Assembly: GCA_937925695.1 (NCBI GenBank)
Contig: CALAMD010000055.1
Coordinates: 62,001-126,000, forward strand
Source: an uncultured Bacillaceae bacterium
Lineage (GTDB): Bacteria > Bacillota > Bacilli > Bacillales > Amphibacillaceae
Length of the DNA stretch: 64,000 nt
Direction: 5' to 3'
Shown here one piece after another: positions 53,425 through 62,816 of this stretch. Position 1 is the stretch's first letter. The number at the start of each line of letters is the position of its first letter. Under the pieces are notes generated by a model. The model saw only the letters and a program-made list of their open reading frames with translations. It did not search any database and had not been told where the DNA came from. The position numbers and the translations under genes were made by a program.

Positions 53425-53452
53425 AGGGTGCGCCAAGTCGCACCTTTTTTTA
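53425..53452 (+). terminator. Terminator after hbs
   Basis: AGGGTGCG pairs with CGCACCT (GGTGCG/CGCACC core) around a six-base loop, followed by eight T residues. Confidence 0.88.
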
Positions 53453-53552
53453 TTGGATTCATTAACGGGAGAATTTATGATGGTTTTCATAAACTAAGGA
53501 AGATTATCAGATAATAGACAAAGCTAAGTGTAAATCACAAGGAGGTTTAATC

Positions 53553-53777
53553 ATGGAAGAAGTAACTTTGAAATCCGACTATATTGTCATTAAGGCCCTT
53601 GAGGACGGAGTGAATGTGATCGGTCTGACAAGAGGTTTAGATACACGATTTCACCATACTGAAAAACTTGATAAAAACGAAGTGATGATTGCCCAGTTCA
53701 CAGAACATACATCTGCTGTTAAAATAAGGGGAAAAGCACTGATTCAAACAAAACATGGTGAAATTGTAAATGATTAA
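53553..53777 (+). CDS. mtrB: trp RNA-binding attenuation protein (TRAP)
   Basis: TRAP is an 11-subunit ring that, when loaded with tryptophan, binds rows of GAG/UAG triplets in trp leader RNA and stops transcription or translation. The 74-residue protein has the same length as other TRAPs and the conserved segments [40 protein letters not shown] and [13 protein letters not shown], which include the RNA-binding lysines and arginine. AAGGAGG precedes the ATG. folE (mtrA), its usual operon partner, is absent here. Confidence 0.95.
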   Translation: MEEVTLKSDYIVIKALEDGVNVIGLTRGLDTRFHHTEKLDKNEVMIAQFTEHTSAVKIRGKALIQTKHGEIVND

Positions 53778-53817
53778 GAATTAAGGGGTTTATTCATTAT
53801 CGGCCTTTCATCAATTA

Positions 53818-53826
53818 TGTTATAAT
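53818..53826 (+). promoter_or_regulatory. Extended -10 promoter of hepS-menG-hepT
   Basis: TGTTATAAT is a perfect extended -10. No clear -35 is present. Transcription would start near 53833, which rules out a hepS start at 53826 and supports the GTG at 53907. Confidence 0.55.
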
Positions 53827-53906
53827 TGGTGCATGGAAAAACGAGCATCATGATTGTACTACATGCCCTCAGGCAAAAAAGTTTAGAAGAAGGTGAAAGG
53901 GCTCAG

Positions 53907-54683
53907 GTGATTAATTTGTACACTTCTAATATAGAAGTAGAGAAGGTAAAAAATAAAGTTGAAAAGAAACTAACCAATACTTTTTTAGATCAATATATTC
54001 ATAAACCGACCATTGACCTTGTTAAGTTAAAGTTAATCATAGAAATCATTTCCCAATCGAATTTATCGCAATCTAGAAAAGAATCATACATTGTTGGGAC
54101 AATGTTAATTCAAATCGCTTTAGACATCCATGAACAAGTCCCAAATTCAAGCGAAGCGATAGAATCAACTACCGAAAAGACAACACGACAATTAACCGTT
54201 CTAGCAGGTGACTATTATAGTAGTCTCTATTATTTAACATTGTCACAATTAGAAGATATCGAGTTAGTTCGAACCTTGGCGATAGCAGTTAAAGAAATCA
54301 ATGAGTTAAAAATGAAACGCTATTTTCGAGAAGTAGACTCTTTTGATGAATTTATTCAATTGGAACAAAAAATTGAATCAACACTTTATATTCACTTGGC
54401 AGATTTTTTTAATCTCTCATCGACTTCATTGACAACCATTATCGAGCAACTCATGATTATGAATAAGTTGAAGAATGAAAAAATAAAATACTATAATAAA
54501 CAATCATCATCAATGTTAACATATTGGCAAAATAGTCAACCATTTACAGATGAACAAACCATGATAGATACATTCGATAAGATCATAGAAGACAAGGTAA
54601 CGGTTATTCAGGACCTATTACCAAATGTTCCCAATCACATGCAAAACCGTTTCCAAGAAATACTGAATGAGATCATTTCTTAA
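53907..54683 (+). CDS. hepS: Heptaprenyl diphosphate synthase component I
   Basis: HepS is the small non-catalytic subunit of heptaprenyl diphosphate synthase, which makes the C35 side chain of menaquinone-7 together with HepT. The 258-residue helical protein has the family segment YIHKPTIDLVKLKLI near residue 38 and AGDYYSSLYYLTLSQLEDIELVRTL, split by loops, near residue 110. GTG at 53907 has GAAAGG at six bases and gives a normal length; frames from 53826 begin inside the promoter. menG and hepT follow in the conserved order. Confidence 0.9.
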   Translation: MINLYTSNIEVEKVKNKVEKKLTNTFLDQYIHKPTIDLVKLKLIIEIISQSNLSQSRKESYIVGTMLIQIALDIHEQVPNSSEAIESTTEKTTRQLTVLAGDYYSSLYYLTLSQLEDIELVRTLAIAVKEINELKMKRYFREVDSFDEFIQLEQKIESTLYIHLADFFNLSSTSLTTIIEQLMIMNKLKNEKIKYYNKQSSSMLTYWQNSQPFTDEQTMIDTFDKIIEDKVTVIQDLLPNVPNHMQNRFQEILNEIIS

Positions 54684-54720
54684 ATATAACATAGGACCGT
54701 TGTAGGTGAAGGTTATGACG

Positions 54721-55443
54721 ATGAATGAAGAAACTAAAGAGAAACATGTTCATCACGTTTTTGAAAAAATATATGAACATTATGATTCTATGAATTCAAT
54801 TATTTCTTTTCGCCGACACAAGGCGTGGCGAAAAGATGTGATGAAACAGATGGAAGTAAAACAGGGTACAAAAGCCCTCGATGTATGTTGTGGGACAGGC
54901 GATTGGGCAATTGCCTTAGCAAATGAAGTTGGCCCGAACGGAAAGGTCGTTGGCTTGGATTTTAGTAAAAACATGCTTTCTATTGCTGAAGATAAGAGGA
55001 AAAAACTCAAACTAGATCACCTTACACTCGTCCATGGCGACGCGATGGAGCTACCTTTTCCTGATCAAACCTTTGATTATGTCACAATCGGTTTTGGCTT
55101 AAGGAATGTTCCAGATTATATGAGAGTCTTGCAAGAACTATACCGTGTCGTTAAATCTGGTGGTAAAGTTGTCTGTTTAGAAACATCTCAACCGGAATTG
55201 TTTGGCTTTAAGCAATTATATTTCTTATATTTTCGTTTTATCATGCCTTTATTCGGAAAGGTTTTTGCGAAAAGCTATGAAGAATATTCATGGCTTCATG
55301 AATCAACAAAAAATTTCCCCGATAAACAGACTTTAAAACAGATGTTTTTACAAGCAGGTTTTTCAGACGTAAAAATCAAAAGTTATTCCGGTGGTGTTGC
55401 TGCCATGCATATGGCCTTTAAAACAGAAAGAAAAATACAATAA
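54721..55443 (+). CDS. menG: Demethylmenaquinone methyltransferase
   Basis: MenG (UbiE/MenH) uses S-adenosylmethionine to methylate demethylmenaquinone, the last step of menaquinone synthesis. The 240-residue enzyme begins [19 protein letters not shown], and has the SAM-binding [15 protein letters not shown] near residue 50, GLDFSKNML, and the UbiE signature [13 protein letters not shown] near residue 118. ATG at 54721 is chosen by spacing to AAGG and by similarity; ATG at 54715 is possible. It sits between the two subunits of the side-chain synthase. Confidence 0.94.
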   Translation: MNEETKEKHVHHVFEKIYEHYDSMNSIISFRRHKAWRKDVMKQMEVKQGTKALDVCCGTGDWAIALANEVGPNGKVVGLDFSKNMLSIAEDKRKKLKLDHLTLVHGDAMELPFPDQTFDYVTIGFGLRNVPDYMRVLQELYRVVKSGGKVVCLETSQPELFGFKQLYFLYFRFIMPLFGKVFAKSYEEYSWLHESTKNFPDKQTLKQMFLQAGFSDVKIKSYSGGVAAMHMAFKTERKIQ

Positions 55444-55455
55444 TAGGTGACAGTC

Positions 55456-56427
55456 ATGAAATTAGCTCAAACATATCAATTTTTAAAAACTGATCTAAAT
55501 GAGATAGAATTAAAGCTCCATCAAATCATTCAGGCTGACCATCCAGTTTTACGAAAAGCATCAACTCAGTTATTAGAGGCCGGTGGCAAAAGAATTCGTC
55601 CAGTTTTTGTTTTACTTTCTGGACATTTTGGCCATTATAATTTTAACCGTCTGCTAACAGTAGCTGTTTCTTTGGAATTAATACATATGGCAACATTGGT
55701 TCATGATGATGTTGTCGATGATGCTGCTCTACGAAGAGGCGAACCGACTGTTAAACATCGTTACGGAAATCGAGTGGCGATGTATACCGGTGACTACATG
55801 TTGGCTAGGGCCCTTGAGAACATTACTTTATTAAATGATCCAGCGTTACATCAACAATTGGCAAAAACCCTTGTTGAGGTATGCGTTGGTGAAATTGAAC
55901 AAATAAAATATAAATATCATTGGGATCAGCATATTCGTGATTATTTAAGAAGAATTAAAAGAAAAACAGCCTTATTGATCGCGACAAGCTGTAAATTAGG
56001 TGCGATAGCTAGTGGAGCTTCCCGTGAAGATGCAAAAAACTTATTTAAATACGGATACTATATTGGCATGTCGTATCAAATTATTGATGATATTCTCGAT
56101 ATAACAGAATCCGAAAAAACACTAGGAAAGCCAACAGCGAGTGATTTACTACAAGGAAATGTTACACTTCCTGTTTTGCTAGCGATGAAACAGCCATCAT
56201 TTAAAGAGATGTTGACGGAGACGTTTCAAAATCGTGAATCAGTTGATCCTGATCGCTTTCAACGCCTACACGAAATGCTACTAGCGACAAATGCTGTGGA
56301 AAAATCCTATGAATGGAGTCAATTATATTTACAAAAAGCGATCAATATTTTGGATAAATTACCAGATCATGAAGTAAAACAAACCTTGCATGATATTGCA
56401 AGTTATATAGGCAAGCGCAAGAAGTAA
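55456..56427 (+). CDS. hepT: Heptaprenyl diphosphate synthase component II
   Basis: HepT is the catalytic subunit of heptaprenyl diphosphate synthase. The 323-residue trans-prenyltransferase has GGKRIRPVFVLLSG near residue 45, the first aspartate-rich motif LVHDDVVDDAALRRG near residue 82 and the second QIIDDILD near residue 212, with the following KTLGKPTASDLLQGNVTLP. ATG at 55456 has GGTG at seven bases. It follows menG by 12 bases. Confidence 0.95.
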   Translation: MKLAQTYQFLKTDLNEIELKLHQIIQADHPVLRKASTQLLEAGGKRIRPVFVLLSGHFGHYNFNRLLTVAVSLELIHMATLVHDDVVDDAALRRGEPTVKHRYGNRVAMYTGDYMLARALENITLLNDPALHQQLAKTLVEVCVGEIEQIKYKYHWDQHIRDYLRRIKRKTALLIATSCKLGAIASGASREDAKNLFKYGYYIGMSYQIIDDILDITESEKTLGKPTASDLLQGNVTLPVLLAMKQPSFKEMLTETFQNRESVDPDRFQRLHEMLLATNAVEKSYEWSQLYLQKAINILDKLPDHEVKQTLHDIASYIGKRKK

Positions 56428-56486
56428 TCATTTAACAACACCTTGTTACCTTTTAACTTTTCAAAATAAACATTGGAGGAATTGAT

Positions 56487-56900
56487 TTGGAAAGAACGTT
56501 TATCATGATTAAACCTGATGGTGTCGAGCGGAAATTAATTGGCGAGATTATCAAACGGTTTGAAGCAAAAGGATTTACACTCGTCGGTGCCAAATTAATG
56601 AATTTGACTGAGGAGATGGCAAAACAACATTATCAAGAACATAAGGACAAGCCATTTTTTGGTGATCTCATCAAGTTTATTACATCAGGACCGGTGTTTG
56701 CCATGGTTTGGGAAGGGGAAGCCGTCATTAAAATTGCTCGACAAATGATCGGTGATACTAATCCACAAGATGCAATACCTGGCACAATTAGAGGCGATTA
56801 TGCTGTCGTATTAAGACATAATATTATCCATGGATCAGATTCAGTAGCGAGTGCTGAAAGAGAAATCAATCTTTTTTTTCAACCAGAAGAACTGATTTAA
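56487..56900 (+). CDS. ndk: Nucleoside diphosphate kinase
   Basis: Ndk transfers phosphate from ATP to nucleoside diphosphates through a phosphohistidine. The 137-residue protein has [15 protein letters not shown] at the N-terminus, the conserved RGDYAV and the active-site His in [16 protein letters not shown] near residue 116. The start is a TTG with GGAGGAATTGA upstream. The C-terminus stops at EELI, about ten residues earlier than in typical Bacillus Ndk; many active Ndk enzymes are this short. Confidence 0.95.
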   Translation: MERTFIMIKPDGVERKLIGEIIKRFEAKGFTLVGAKLMNLTEEMAKQHYQEHKDKPFFGDLIKFITSGPVFAMVWEGEAVIKIARQMIGDTNPQDAIPGTIRGDYAVVLRHNIIHGSDSVASAEREINLFFQPEELI

Positions 56901-56953
56901 ATAAAATTAGCAATTCACCTTTTGGAATGTAGTTTCTCTAGAAGGAGGTACCA

Positions 56954-57745
56954 ATGACAGAGGGGTATGAGCAGTTTAAAATAAAAATAAAAAACAAACT
57001 TGGTATTGATTTAAATCTATATAAAGAAGCACAGATGAAAAGAAGAATCACTTCGCTAAAAACGAAACGTGGTTTTAAGCACTTTGCAGATTATTACCAA
57101 GCCCTTGAAGAAAATCAAGATTTGCTAACGGAGTTTATTGATCGCTTAACAATTAATGTCTCTGAATTTTATCGCAACCCTAAACGCTGGGAAGTTTTTA
57201 GAAAAAAAGTCATACCATTTTTGATCCAAGAAAAGGAAGGATTAAATATTTGGAGTGCCGCTTGTTCAACTGGTGAAGAACCTTATACAATTGCTATGAT
57301 TATGGAGGAATATTTTCCACAAATAAAGTACCGCATATTGGCAACTGATATTGATGAAAAGGTATTAGCTAAGGCTAAAATTGGTATTTATCATGGACAA
57401 TCCTTAAAGGCACTTCCGAAAAATTTATTACATAAATATTTTACGAAAAAAGATGGGCTATTTTATCTTGATTTAGCCCTTAAAGAATCTATCACATTTA
57501 ATCGACATGATCTGTTAGCAGATAAATATCCTAACAATATAGATCTCATTGTTTGTCGAAATGTATTAATTTATTTTACTGATGTAGCAAAAGACATTAT
57601 TTATCGAAATTTTAGCCAATCTTTAACAGATGATGGCATTTTATTTGTTGGCAGTACAGAACAAATCTTTACGCCTCAAGACTATCATTTAACCGTTTTC
57701 GATACATTCTTTTATCAAAAAATGTCGAAAAATGCTGTCAATTAA
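56954..57745 (+). CDS. cheR: Chemotaxis protein methyltransferase CheR
   Basis: CheR methylates glutamates of chemoreceptors to adapt the chemotaxis signal. The 263-residue protein has the N-terminal helical domain (about 1-70, with LTINVSEFYRNPKRW near residue 64), then the SAM-binding IWSAACSTGEEPYTIAMIM near residue 98 and LATDIDEKVLAKA, and DLIVCRNVLIYF near residue 197. AGGAGGT precedes the ATG. No other che gene is near, as in B. subtilis, where cheR also stands alone after ndk. Confidence 0.94.
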   Translation: MTEGYEQFKIKIKNKLGIDLNLYKEAQMKRRITSLKTKRGFKHFADYYQALEENQDLLTEFIDRLTINVSEFYRNPKRWEVFRKKVIPFLIQEKEGLNIWSAACSTGEEPYTIAMIMEEYFPQIKYRILATDIDEKVLAKAKIGIYHGQSLKALPKNLLHKYFTKKDGLFYLDLALKESITFNRHDLLADKYPNNIDLIVCRNVLIYFTDVAKDIIYRNFSQSLTDDGILFVGSTEQIFTPQDYHLTVFDTFFYQKMSKNAVN

Positions 57746-57785
57746 TAATATCTGATTGCTAATTTAAGAGATTTGCCTCGTTTAA

Positions 57786-57828
57786 AATAATACTCTTTGT
57801 TTTACAAACAAGAGTGTTATTTTTATTT
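57786..57828 (+). terminator. Terminator after cheR
   Basis: AATACTCTTTGTTT pairs with AAACAAGAGTGTTATT (two mismatches) around a short loop and runs into TTTTTATTTTT. Confidence 0.8.
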
Positions 57829-57874
57829 TTAATCTACCAAAAACATTTAATCCATTGCAAAATCATTCATTTAC

Positions 57875-57890
57875 ACTTATAATTATAAGT
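57875..57890 (+). repeat. Perfect 16-base palindrome upstream of aroC
   Basis: ACTTATAATTATAAGT reads the same on both strands and lies in an AT-rich stretch 85 bases before aroC. Its TTATAA halves recall PerR/Fur-family operators, but the spacing differs from the 7-1-7 PerR box. Confidence 0.6.
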
Positions 57891-57974
57891 TATATTTTAT
57901 ATGCATAAATATTTTGAAATATGAGTCATTGATAATGGTACTCACATTGATTATACGTAAATGGAGGAATGATC

Positions 57975-59141
57975 ATGCGTTATTTAACAGCTGGTGAATC
58001 ACATGGTAAACAATTAACGACAATTATTGAAGGTGTTCCTGCTCGGATGCCGTTACTGAAAGAAGACATTGACGAATCATTACTGCGCAGACAAAAGGGG
58101 TATGGGCGTGGTCGACGCATGCAAATTGAAAAAGATCTAGTTGAAATTATGAGTGGGGTTCGCCATGGCTATACATTAGGTTCGCCAATATCTTTAGTTG
58201 TACATAATGATGATTTTAAAGCCTGGACAAAAATTATGGGCGAGGAACCAATCGATGAAGATGAGAAAATTCGTCGTGTGGTTACTAGACCAAGACCAGG
58301 TCATGCTGATTTAAATGGTGCGTTAAAATATGGTCATCGTGATATGCGAAATGTGTTAGAAAGATCATCTGCCCGGGAAACTACTGCCCGTGTAGCTGCT
58401 GGTGCTGTCGCCAAAATTTTATTAAGACATTTAGGCATTGAAGTAGTTGGTTATGTAAAAGAAATTGCCGGTATTCGAGCCGATGATGACTTAACATTAA
58501 CGATGAAAGAACGTCAAGATATATCCGAAGCATCACCTGTGAGAACATTGGACAAAAACGTTGAACAACAAATGATGGATGCCATTGATCAGGCAAAAGC
58601 AGATGGTGATTCTATTGGTGGAGTTGTCGAAGTATATGTTGAAGGCATGCCAGCTGGAGTCGGATCATATGTACACTATGATCGCAAATTAGATGGCCGG
58701 ATTGCAGGAGCTGTTATGAGTATTAATGCCTTTAAAGGTGTTGAATTTGGTATTGGCTTTGAGGCTGCTCGTAAGCCTGGTAGTGAAGTACATGATGAAA
58801 TTGCTTGGAATGAAGAACAAGGTTATTATCGTAAATCGAATCGCCTCGGTGGTTTTGAAGGTGGAATGACAAATGGAATGCCAATTGTTGTCAAAGGCGT
58901 GATGAAACCAATTCCAACCCTTTATAAACCATTGCAAAGTGTTGACATTGAAACGAAAGAACCATTCAATGCCAGTATCGAACGTTCGGATTCATGTGCA
59001 GTACCAGCCGCTGCCGTAGTCATGGAACACGTTGTCGCCTTTGAATTAGCAAAAGCCATAACAGAACAGTTTTCAAGTGACCAGTTTCCGCAATTGAAAA
59101 AAGCAGTTGATCAATATCGTGAAGAAATTAGGTTGTTTTAA
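57975..59141 (+). CDS. aroC: Chorismate synthase
   Basis: Chorismate synthase (aroF in the older B. subtilis naming) makes chorismate from EPSP using reduced FMN. The 388-residue protein has the family signatures [14 protein letters not shown] near residue 8, [17 protein letters not shown] near residue 39, and [25 protein letters not shown] near residue 117 in segments, and the late [20 protein letters not shown] at 57975 has GGAGG at seven bases. aroB overlaps by one base. Confidence 0.96.
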   Translation: MRYLTAGESHGKQLTTIIEGVPARMPLLKEDIDESLLRRQKGYGRGRRMQIEKDLVEIMSGVRHGYTLGSPISLVVHNDDFKAWTKIMGEEPIDEDEKIRRVVTRPRPGHADLNGALKYGHRDMRNVLERSSARETTARVAAGAVAKILLRHLGIEVVGYVKEIAGIRADDDLTLTMKERQDISEASPVRTLDKNVEQQMMDAIDQAKADGDSIGGVVEVYVEGMPAGVGSYVHYDRKLDGRIAGAVMSINAFKGVEFGIGFEAARKPGSEVHDEIAWNEEQGYYRKSNRLGGFEGGMTNGMPIVVKGVMKPIPTLYKPLQSVDIETKEPFNASIERSDSCAVPAAAVVMEHVVAFELAKAITEQFSSDQFPQLKKAVDQYREEIRLF

Positions 59142-60211
59142 TGAAAAAGTTAACAGTTCAATCAAGTACAAACCGATATCAAGTCGTAATCGGTCAGAAT
59201 ATTCGCTTTCACCTCCAAGAATTCATCGATAAACAATACTCAGCTATTATGATCATTACCGATGAAACCGTCGAAAAGTTATATTTATCAGATATTAAAG
59301 AAAACTTTTCTAATCAGACCATCTACACAGCTGTTGTACCTAGTGGGGAACAGTCAAAAAGCTTTGACTATTATTATGAGTTACAAACAAAAGCCATTCA
59401 GAACGGCCTCGATCGAAAGTCGTTGATTATAGCCCTAGGTGGTGGAGTTGTTGGAGATTTAGCGGGATTTGTAGCTGCTACATTTTTACGAGGCATCGAC
59501 TATATTCAAGTACCAACAACGATTCTCGCCCATGATAGTAGTGTAGGTGGAAAAGTAGCAATCAATCATGAATTAGGTAAAAACTTAATTGGAAGTTTTT
59601 ATCCACCTCAAGCAGTCATTTATGATGTACATACATTACAAACATTGAGTGAGAGCGAAGTCAGATCTGGTTATGCAGAGCTTATAAAAGAGGCTTTAAT
59701 CGCTGATCAACACTTTTTTCAATCCTTAATCAATACTGATTTACAGAAAATTACTCCTGATCAATTACAAGAACATCTTTATGCGGGGATTAAGATTAAA
59801 AGAGATATTGTCGAAGCAGACGAAAAAGAAGCTGGCGAACGGATGTTTCTCAATTTAGGTCATACATTGGCCCATGCACTAGAAGCCGAACTCGGTTATG
59901 GCAAATTGACACATGGTGAGGCAGTCGCAATTGGCTTACTATTTGCCATGCTAGTAAGTGAACAATTATATAAAAGTCCATTACCATATGATCAATTATT
60001 AACTTGGTTAAAGAACAACAATTATCCGCTTCAGCTAACAGAAATTTCAGTAGATAAAATTATCCAAAAAATGAAACTTGATAAAAAAGTAGTTCAGCAG
60101 ACAATCCAAATGGTTTTATTAAAACAGATCGGTGAACCTGTTGTGACAGAAATGAGTGATGAAGCATTGACTACATATTTAACAAGATTTTTAAGAGAGT
60201 TGGTGAAATGA
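59141..60211 (+). CDS. aroB: 3-Dehydroquinate synthase
   Basis: AroB closes DAHP to 3-dehydroquinate using NAD and zinc. The 356-residue protein has VPSGEQSKSF near residue 65, LGGGVVGDLAGFVAATFLRG near residue 97, the HDSSVGGKVAINHELGKN segment near residue 128 and the zinc ligands in NLGHTLAHALEAE and LTHGEAVAIGL near residue 240-265. The start overlaps the aroC stop and its end overlaps aroH by four bases. Confidence 0.96.
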   Translation: MKKLTVQSSTNRYQVVIGQNIRFHLQEFIDKQYSAIMIITDETVEKLYLSDIKENFSNQTIYTAVVPSGEQSKSFDYYYELQTKAIQNGLDRKSLIIALGGGVVGDLAGFVAATFLRGIDYIQVPTTILAHDSSVGGKVAINHELGKNLIGSFYPPQAVIYDVHTLQTLSESEVRSGYAELIKEALIADQHFFQSLINTDLQKITPDQLQEHLYAGIKIKRDIVEADEKEAGERMFLNLGHTLAHALEAELGYGKLTHGEAVAIGLLFAMLVSEQLYKSPLPYDQLLTWLKNNNYPLQLTEISVDKIIQKMKLDKKVVQQTIQMVLLKQIGEPVVTEMSDEALTTYLTRFLRELVK

Positions 60212-60588
60212 TGACGAGAGGTGTACGAGGTGCTACCACTGTTACAAATAATGATGCGGAAGAAATCATAACTAATACGAAACATTTACTTGAAGAAATG
60301 ATCGATAAAAATAATATTCATCCAGAAGAGGTTTCACATGTTTTTATTTCAGTTACCAACGATATCAATGCAACATTTCCAGCACAAGCATTGCGACAGT
60401 TACCAGGATGGAAGTTTGTTCCGGTCATGTGTATGCGTGAGATAGATGTTCCTGGAAGTTTACCTAAATGTATCCGAGTGATGATGGTGATTAATACTGA
60501 TAAAAACCAAAAAGAAATTGATCATGTATTCCACCATGAAGCGATTAAATTACGACCTGATCTAATTTCAGAGGAAGGGGATCGCTAA
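60208..60588 (+). CDS. aroH: Chorismate mutase (AroH class)
   Basis: AroH converts chorismate to prephenate as a small trimeric enzyme. The 126-residue product begins MMTRGVRGATTV with the active-site Arg, and has FPAQALRQLPGWKFVPVMCM near residue 58 with substrate-binding Arg, and PGSLPKCIRVMM near residue 88. It overlaps aroB by four bases and hisC by one. In B. subtilis the trp operon lies between aroH and hisC; here nothing does. Confidence 0.95.
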   Translation: MMTRGVRGATTVTNNDAEEIITNTKHLLEEMIDKNNIHPEEVSHVFISVTNDINATFPAQALRQLPGWKFVPVMCMREIDVPGSLPKCIRVMMVINTDKNQKEIDHVFHHEAIKLRPDLISEEGDR

Positions 60589-61682
60589 TGTTTGGTAAAG
60601 AGGTACTCAAAGAACTATCACCCTATCAGCAAGGTAAACAAATAGAAGAAATTAAAGCCCAATATCAATTAGATCAAGTAGTCAAATTATCTTCAAATGA
60701 AAACCCCTATGGATTTTCTGAGCGCGTGAAAGAAGTCCTACAAAACCAATTGGATTTATTGCATATTTATCCTGATGGTTATGCAAGTAAACTGAGAACG
60801 GCACTTGCCAATCAGTTAGGGGTTGAAGAACAACAGTTAGTATTTGGAAGTGGCTCTGATGAATTAATTCAAATTATTTGTCGTACTTTTCTTTATGATG
60901 GCACAAATACAGTCATGGCCACGCCGACCTTCACCCAATATAAACATCATAGTTTAATCGAAGGTGCTGAAATTGTAGAGGTACCAACGAAAGATGGCTA
61001 TCATCAATTAGATGAGATGATTATGGCTATTAATGATATGACTAAAGTTGTTTGGATTTGTGCACCAGATAATCCAAGCGGAACAATGATTCATAAAAAT
61101 GACTTACTTGATTTCTTGAAACAATGTCCAAGTCATGTGATCGTAGTCTTAGATGAAGCTTATTACGAATATATCGATCCTGACCATAGGATAGATGGGA
61201 TAGATTTGCTTAAAACTTATCCAAATTTAGTCTTACTAAGAACGTTTTCGAAAGCATATGGCATAGCAGCCTTACGTATTGGTTACGCGATAACAAGTGA
61301 ACAAGTTGCTGACAAGTTAAATGTCGTTCGCGGACCCTTTAATACAACGACACTGACACAGGAAGCCGCCCTTAGTGCACTTTTTGATCAGTCATTTATT
61401 CATGAAACAGTTACCAAAAACAAACGAGTTAAACAATTATTTCAACGTTCATTAGCTGACATTGGTTGGGAGTATTATCCTTCCCAAACAAATTTTGTAT
61501 TAGTTAAAACCCCAATTAGTGGTCTTGAAGTTTTTGACTACTTGATTAGGTATGGATACATTGTTCGGCCTGGGGAATTACTTGGCTATCCTAATACAAT
61601 TCGAGTAACGATTGGCACAGAAGAGGATATGTTGTCGTTATCAAAAGTTATTTTGCAACTAGATAATGAAACTAAAAAATGA
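60588..61682 (+). CDS. hisC: Histidinol-phosphate / aromatic aminotransferase
   Basis: HisC is a PLP aminotransferase that acts in histidine synthesis and, in Bacillus, also in tyrosine and phenylalanine synthesis. The 364-residue protein has KLSSNENPYGFSERV near residue 33, APDNPSGTMIHK near residue 158, LDEAYYEY near residue 187 and the PLP lysine in RTFSKAYGIAALRIGYAI near residue 220. It begins at the stop of aroH and precedes tyrA, in line with a role in aromatic amino acid synthesis. Confidence 0.95.
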   Translation: MFGKEVLKELSPYQQGKQIEEIKAQYQLDQVVKLSSNENPYGFSERVKEVLQNQLDLLHIYPDGYASKLRTALANQLGVEEQQLVFGSGSDELIQIICRTFLYDGTNTVMATPTFTQYKHHSLIEGAEIVEVPTKDGYHQLDEMIMAINDMTKVVWICAPDNPSGTMIHKNDLLDFLKQCPSHVIVVLDEAYYEYIDPDHRIDGIDLLKTYPNLVLLRTFSKAYGIAALRIGYAITSEQVADKLNVVRGPFNTTTLTQEAALSALFDQSFIHETVTKNKRVKQLFQRSLADIGWEYYPSQTNFVLVKTPISGLEVFDYLIRYGYIVRPGELLGYPNTIRVTIGTEEDMLSLSKVILQLDNETKK

Positions 61683-61691
61683 GGTATGTCC

Positions 61692-62792
61692 ATGACTAAA
61701 ACAATATTCATTGCTGGTCTTGGATTGATCGGTGGTAGTATTGCTAAGGCAATTTCCCAAACAAACGATTATTGTATCATTGGCTATGATACAAATGTAA
61801 AAGCATCAAAATATGCCTTATCACAGCAGATTATCGATATCCAAGCCCATAATTTTAACGAAGCAGCTAAACAAGCTGATGTGATTATTTTAGCTACACC
61901 GATTTCAGAAACAATTAAATTATTAAAGACCTTAGATCAGATTAATTTTACCCATGAAGTTATCGTAACAGATGTATCATCTGTTAAAGGATCAATCATG
62001 GCGGTTGCTAATGAATTATCGAACGAAAAAATTGTCTTTATTGGTGGCCATCCAATGGCAGGTTCACATAAAACGGGTATTCAAGCTGCCAAAGAACATT
62101 TATTTGAAAATGCTATTTATGTGTTAACACCTACTCATAATTGTTCAAATACAAAGGTAGCAGAATTAAAAGAAATATTAGCAGGAACGAAGAGTCATTT
62201 TATCATTTTAAAACCTGAAGAACACGATGAAATGACTAGTGTCATCTCTCATTTCCCCCATTTAATTGCATCATCACTTGTACATCAAGCACGGAAATGG
62301 GAACAAAAACATGCTTATATTCCAGATTTAGCAGCAGGGGGATTTCGTGATATAACTCGAATAGCATCCAGCAATCCAAAGTTATGGCAAGATATTTTTT
62401 ATCATAATGGCCGTAAAATGATTAGTTTACTCGATGAATGGATTAAAGAAATGACGAGCCTCAAAAAAATGTTAGCTGAAAATCAAAAAGAACAAATGAT
62501 CAATTACTTAACAACTGCTAAAGATTATCGGGATGGATTAAATAAAGACAAAAAAGGTGCGATTCCATCTTTTTATGATTTTTATGTTGATATTAAAGAC
62601 CAACCAGGTGCAATTGCCCTCGTTGTACAAATCTTAGCAGTAAAAGAAATTAATATAAAAAACATTCAAATTTTAGAAATTAGAGATGGCATTAACGGTG
62701 CATTACGAATCAGTGTACCAACAAAAGAAGCCCAATCTGAAAGTGTAAAATTATTAACTAAACACGGCTATGATGTGACCGTTGCAGATTAA
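61692..62792 (+). CDS. tyrA: Prephenate dehydrogenase with ACT domain
   Basis: TyrA oxidises prephenate to 4-hydroxyphenylpyruvate. The 366-residue protein has the dinucleotide motif IAGLGLIGGSIAKAI at residues 6-20, the VTDVSSVKGSIM and FIGGHPMAGSHKTGI segments near residue 100-120 with the catalytic His, and DLAAGGFRDITRIASS near residue 215. Residues about 293-366 form an ACT domain (YVDIKDQPGAIALVVQILA), a likely tyrosine-binding feedback site. ATG at 61692 has GAGG at seven bases; ATG at 61686 is too close. Confidence 0.95.
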   Translation: MTKTIFIAGLGLIGGSIAKAISQTNDYCIIGYDTNVKASKYALSQQIIDIQAHNFNEAAKQADVIILATPISETIKLLKTLDQINFTHEVIVTDVSSVKGSIMAVANELSNEKIVFIGGHPMAGSHKTGIQAAKEHLFENAIYVLTPTHNCSNTKVAELKEILAGTKSHFIILKPEEHDEMTSVISHFPHLIASSLVHQARKWEQKHAYIPDLAAGGFRDITRIASSNPKLWQDIFYHNGRKMISLLDEWIKEMTSLKKMLAENQKEQMINYLTTAKDYRDGLNKDKKGAIPSFYDFYVDIKDQPGAIALVVQILAVKEINIKNIQILEIRDGINGALRISVPTKEAQSESVKLLTKHGYDVTVAD

Positions 62793-62816
62793 TGATAAAC
62801 AGGGAAGTGAATAATA

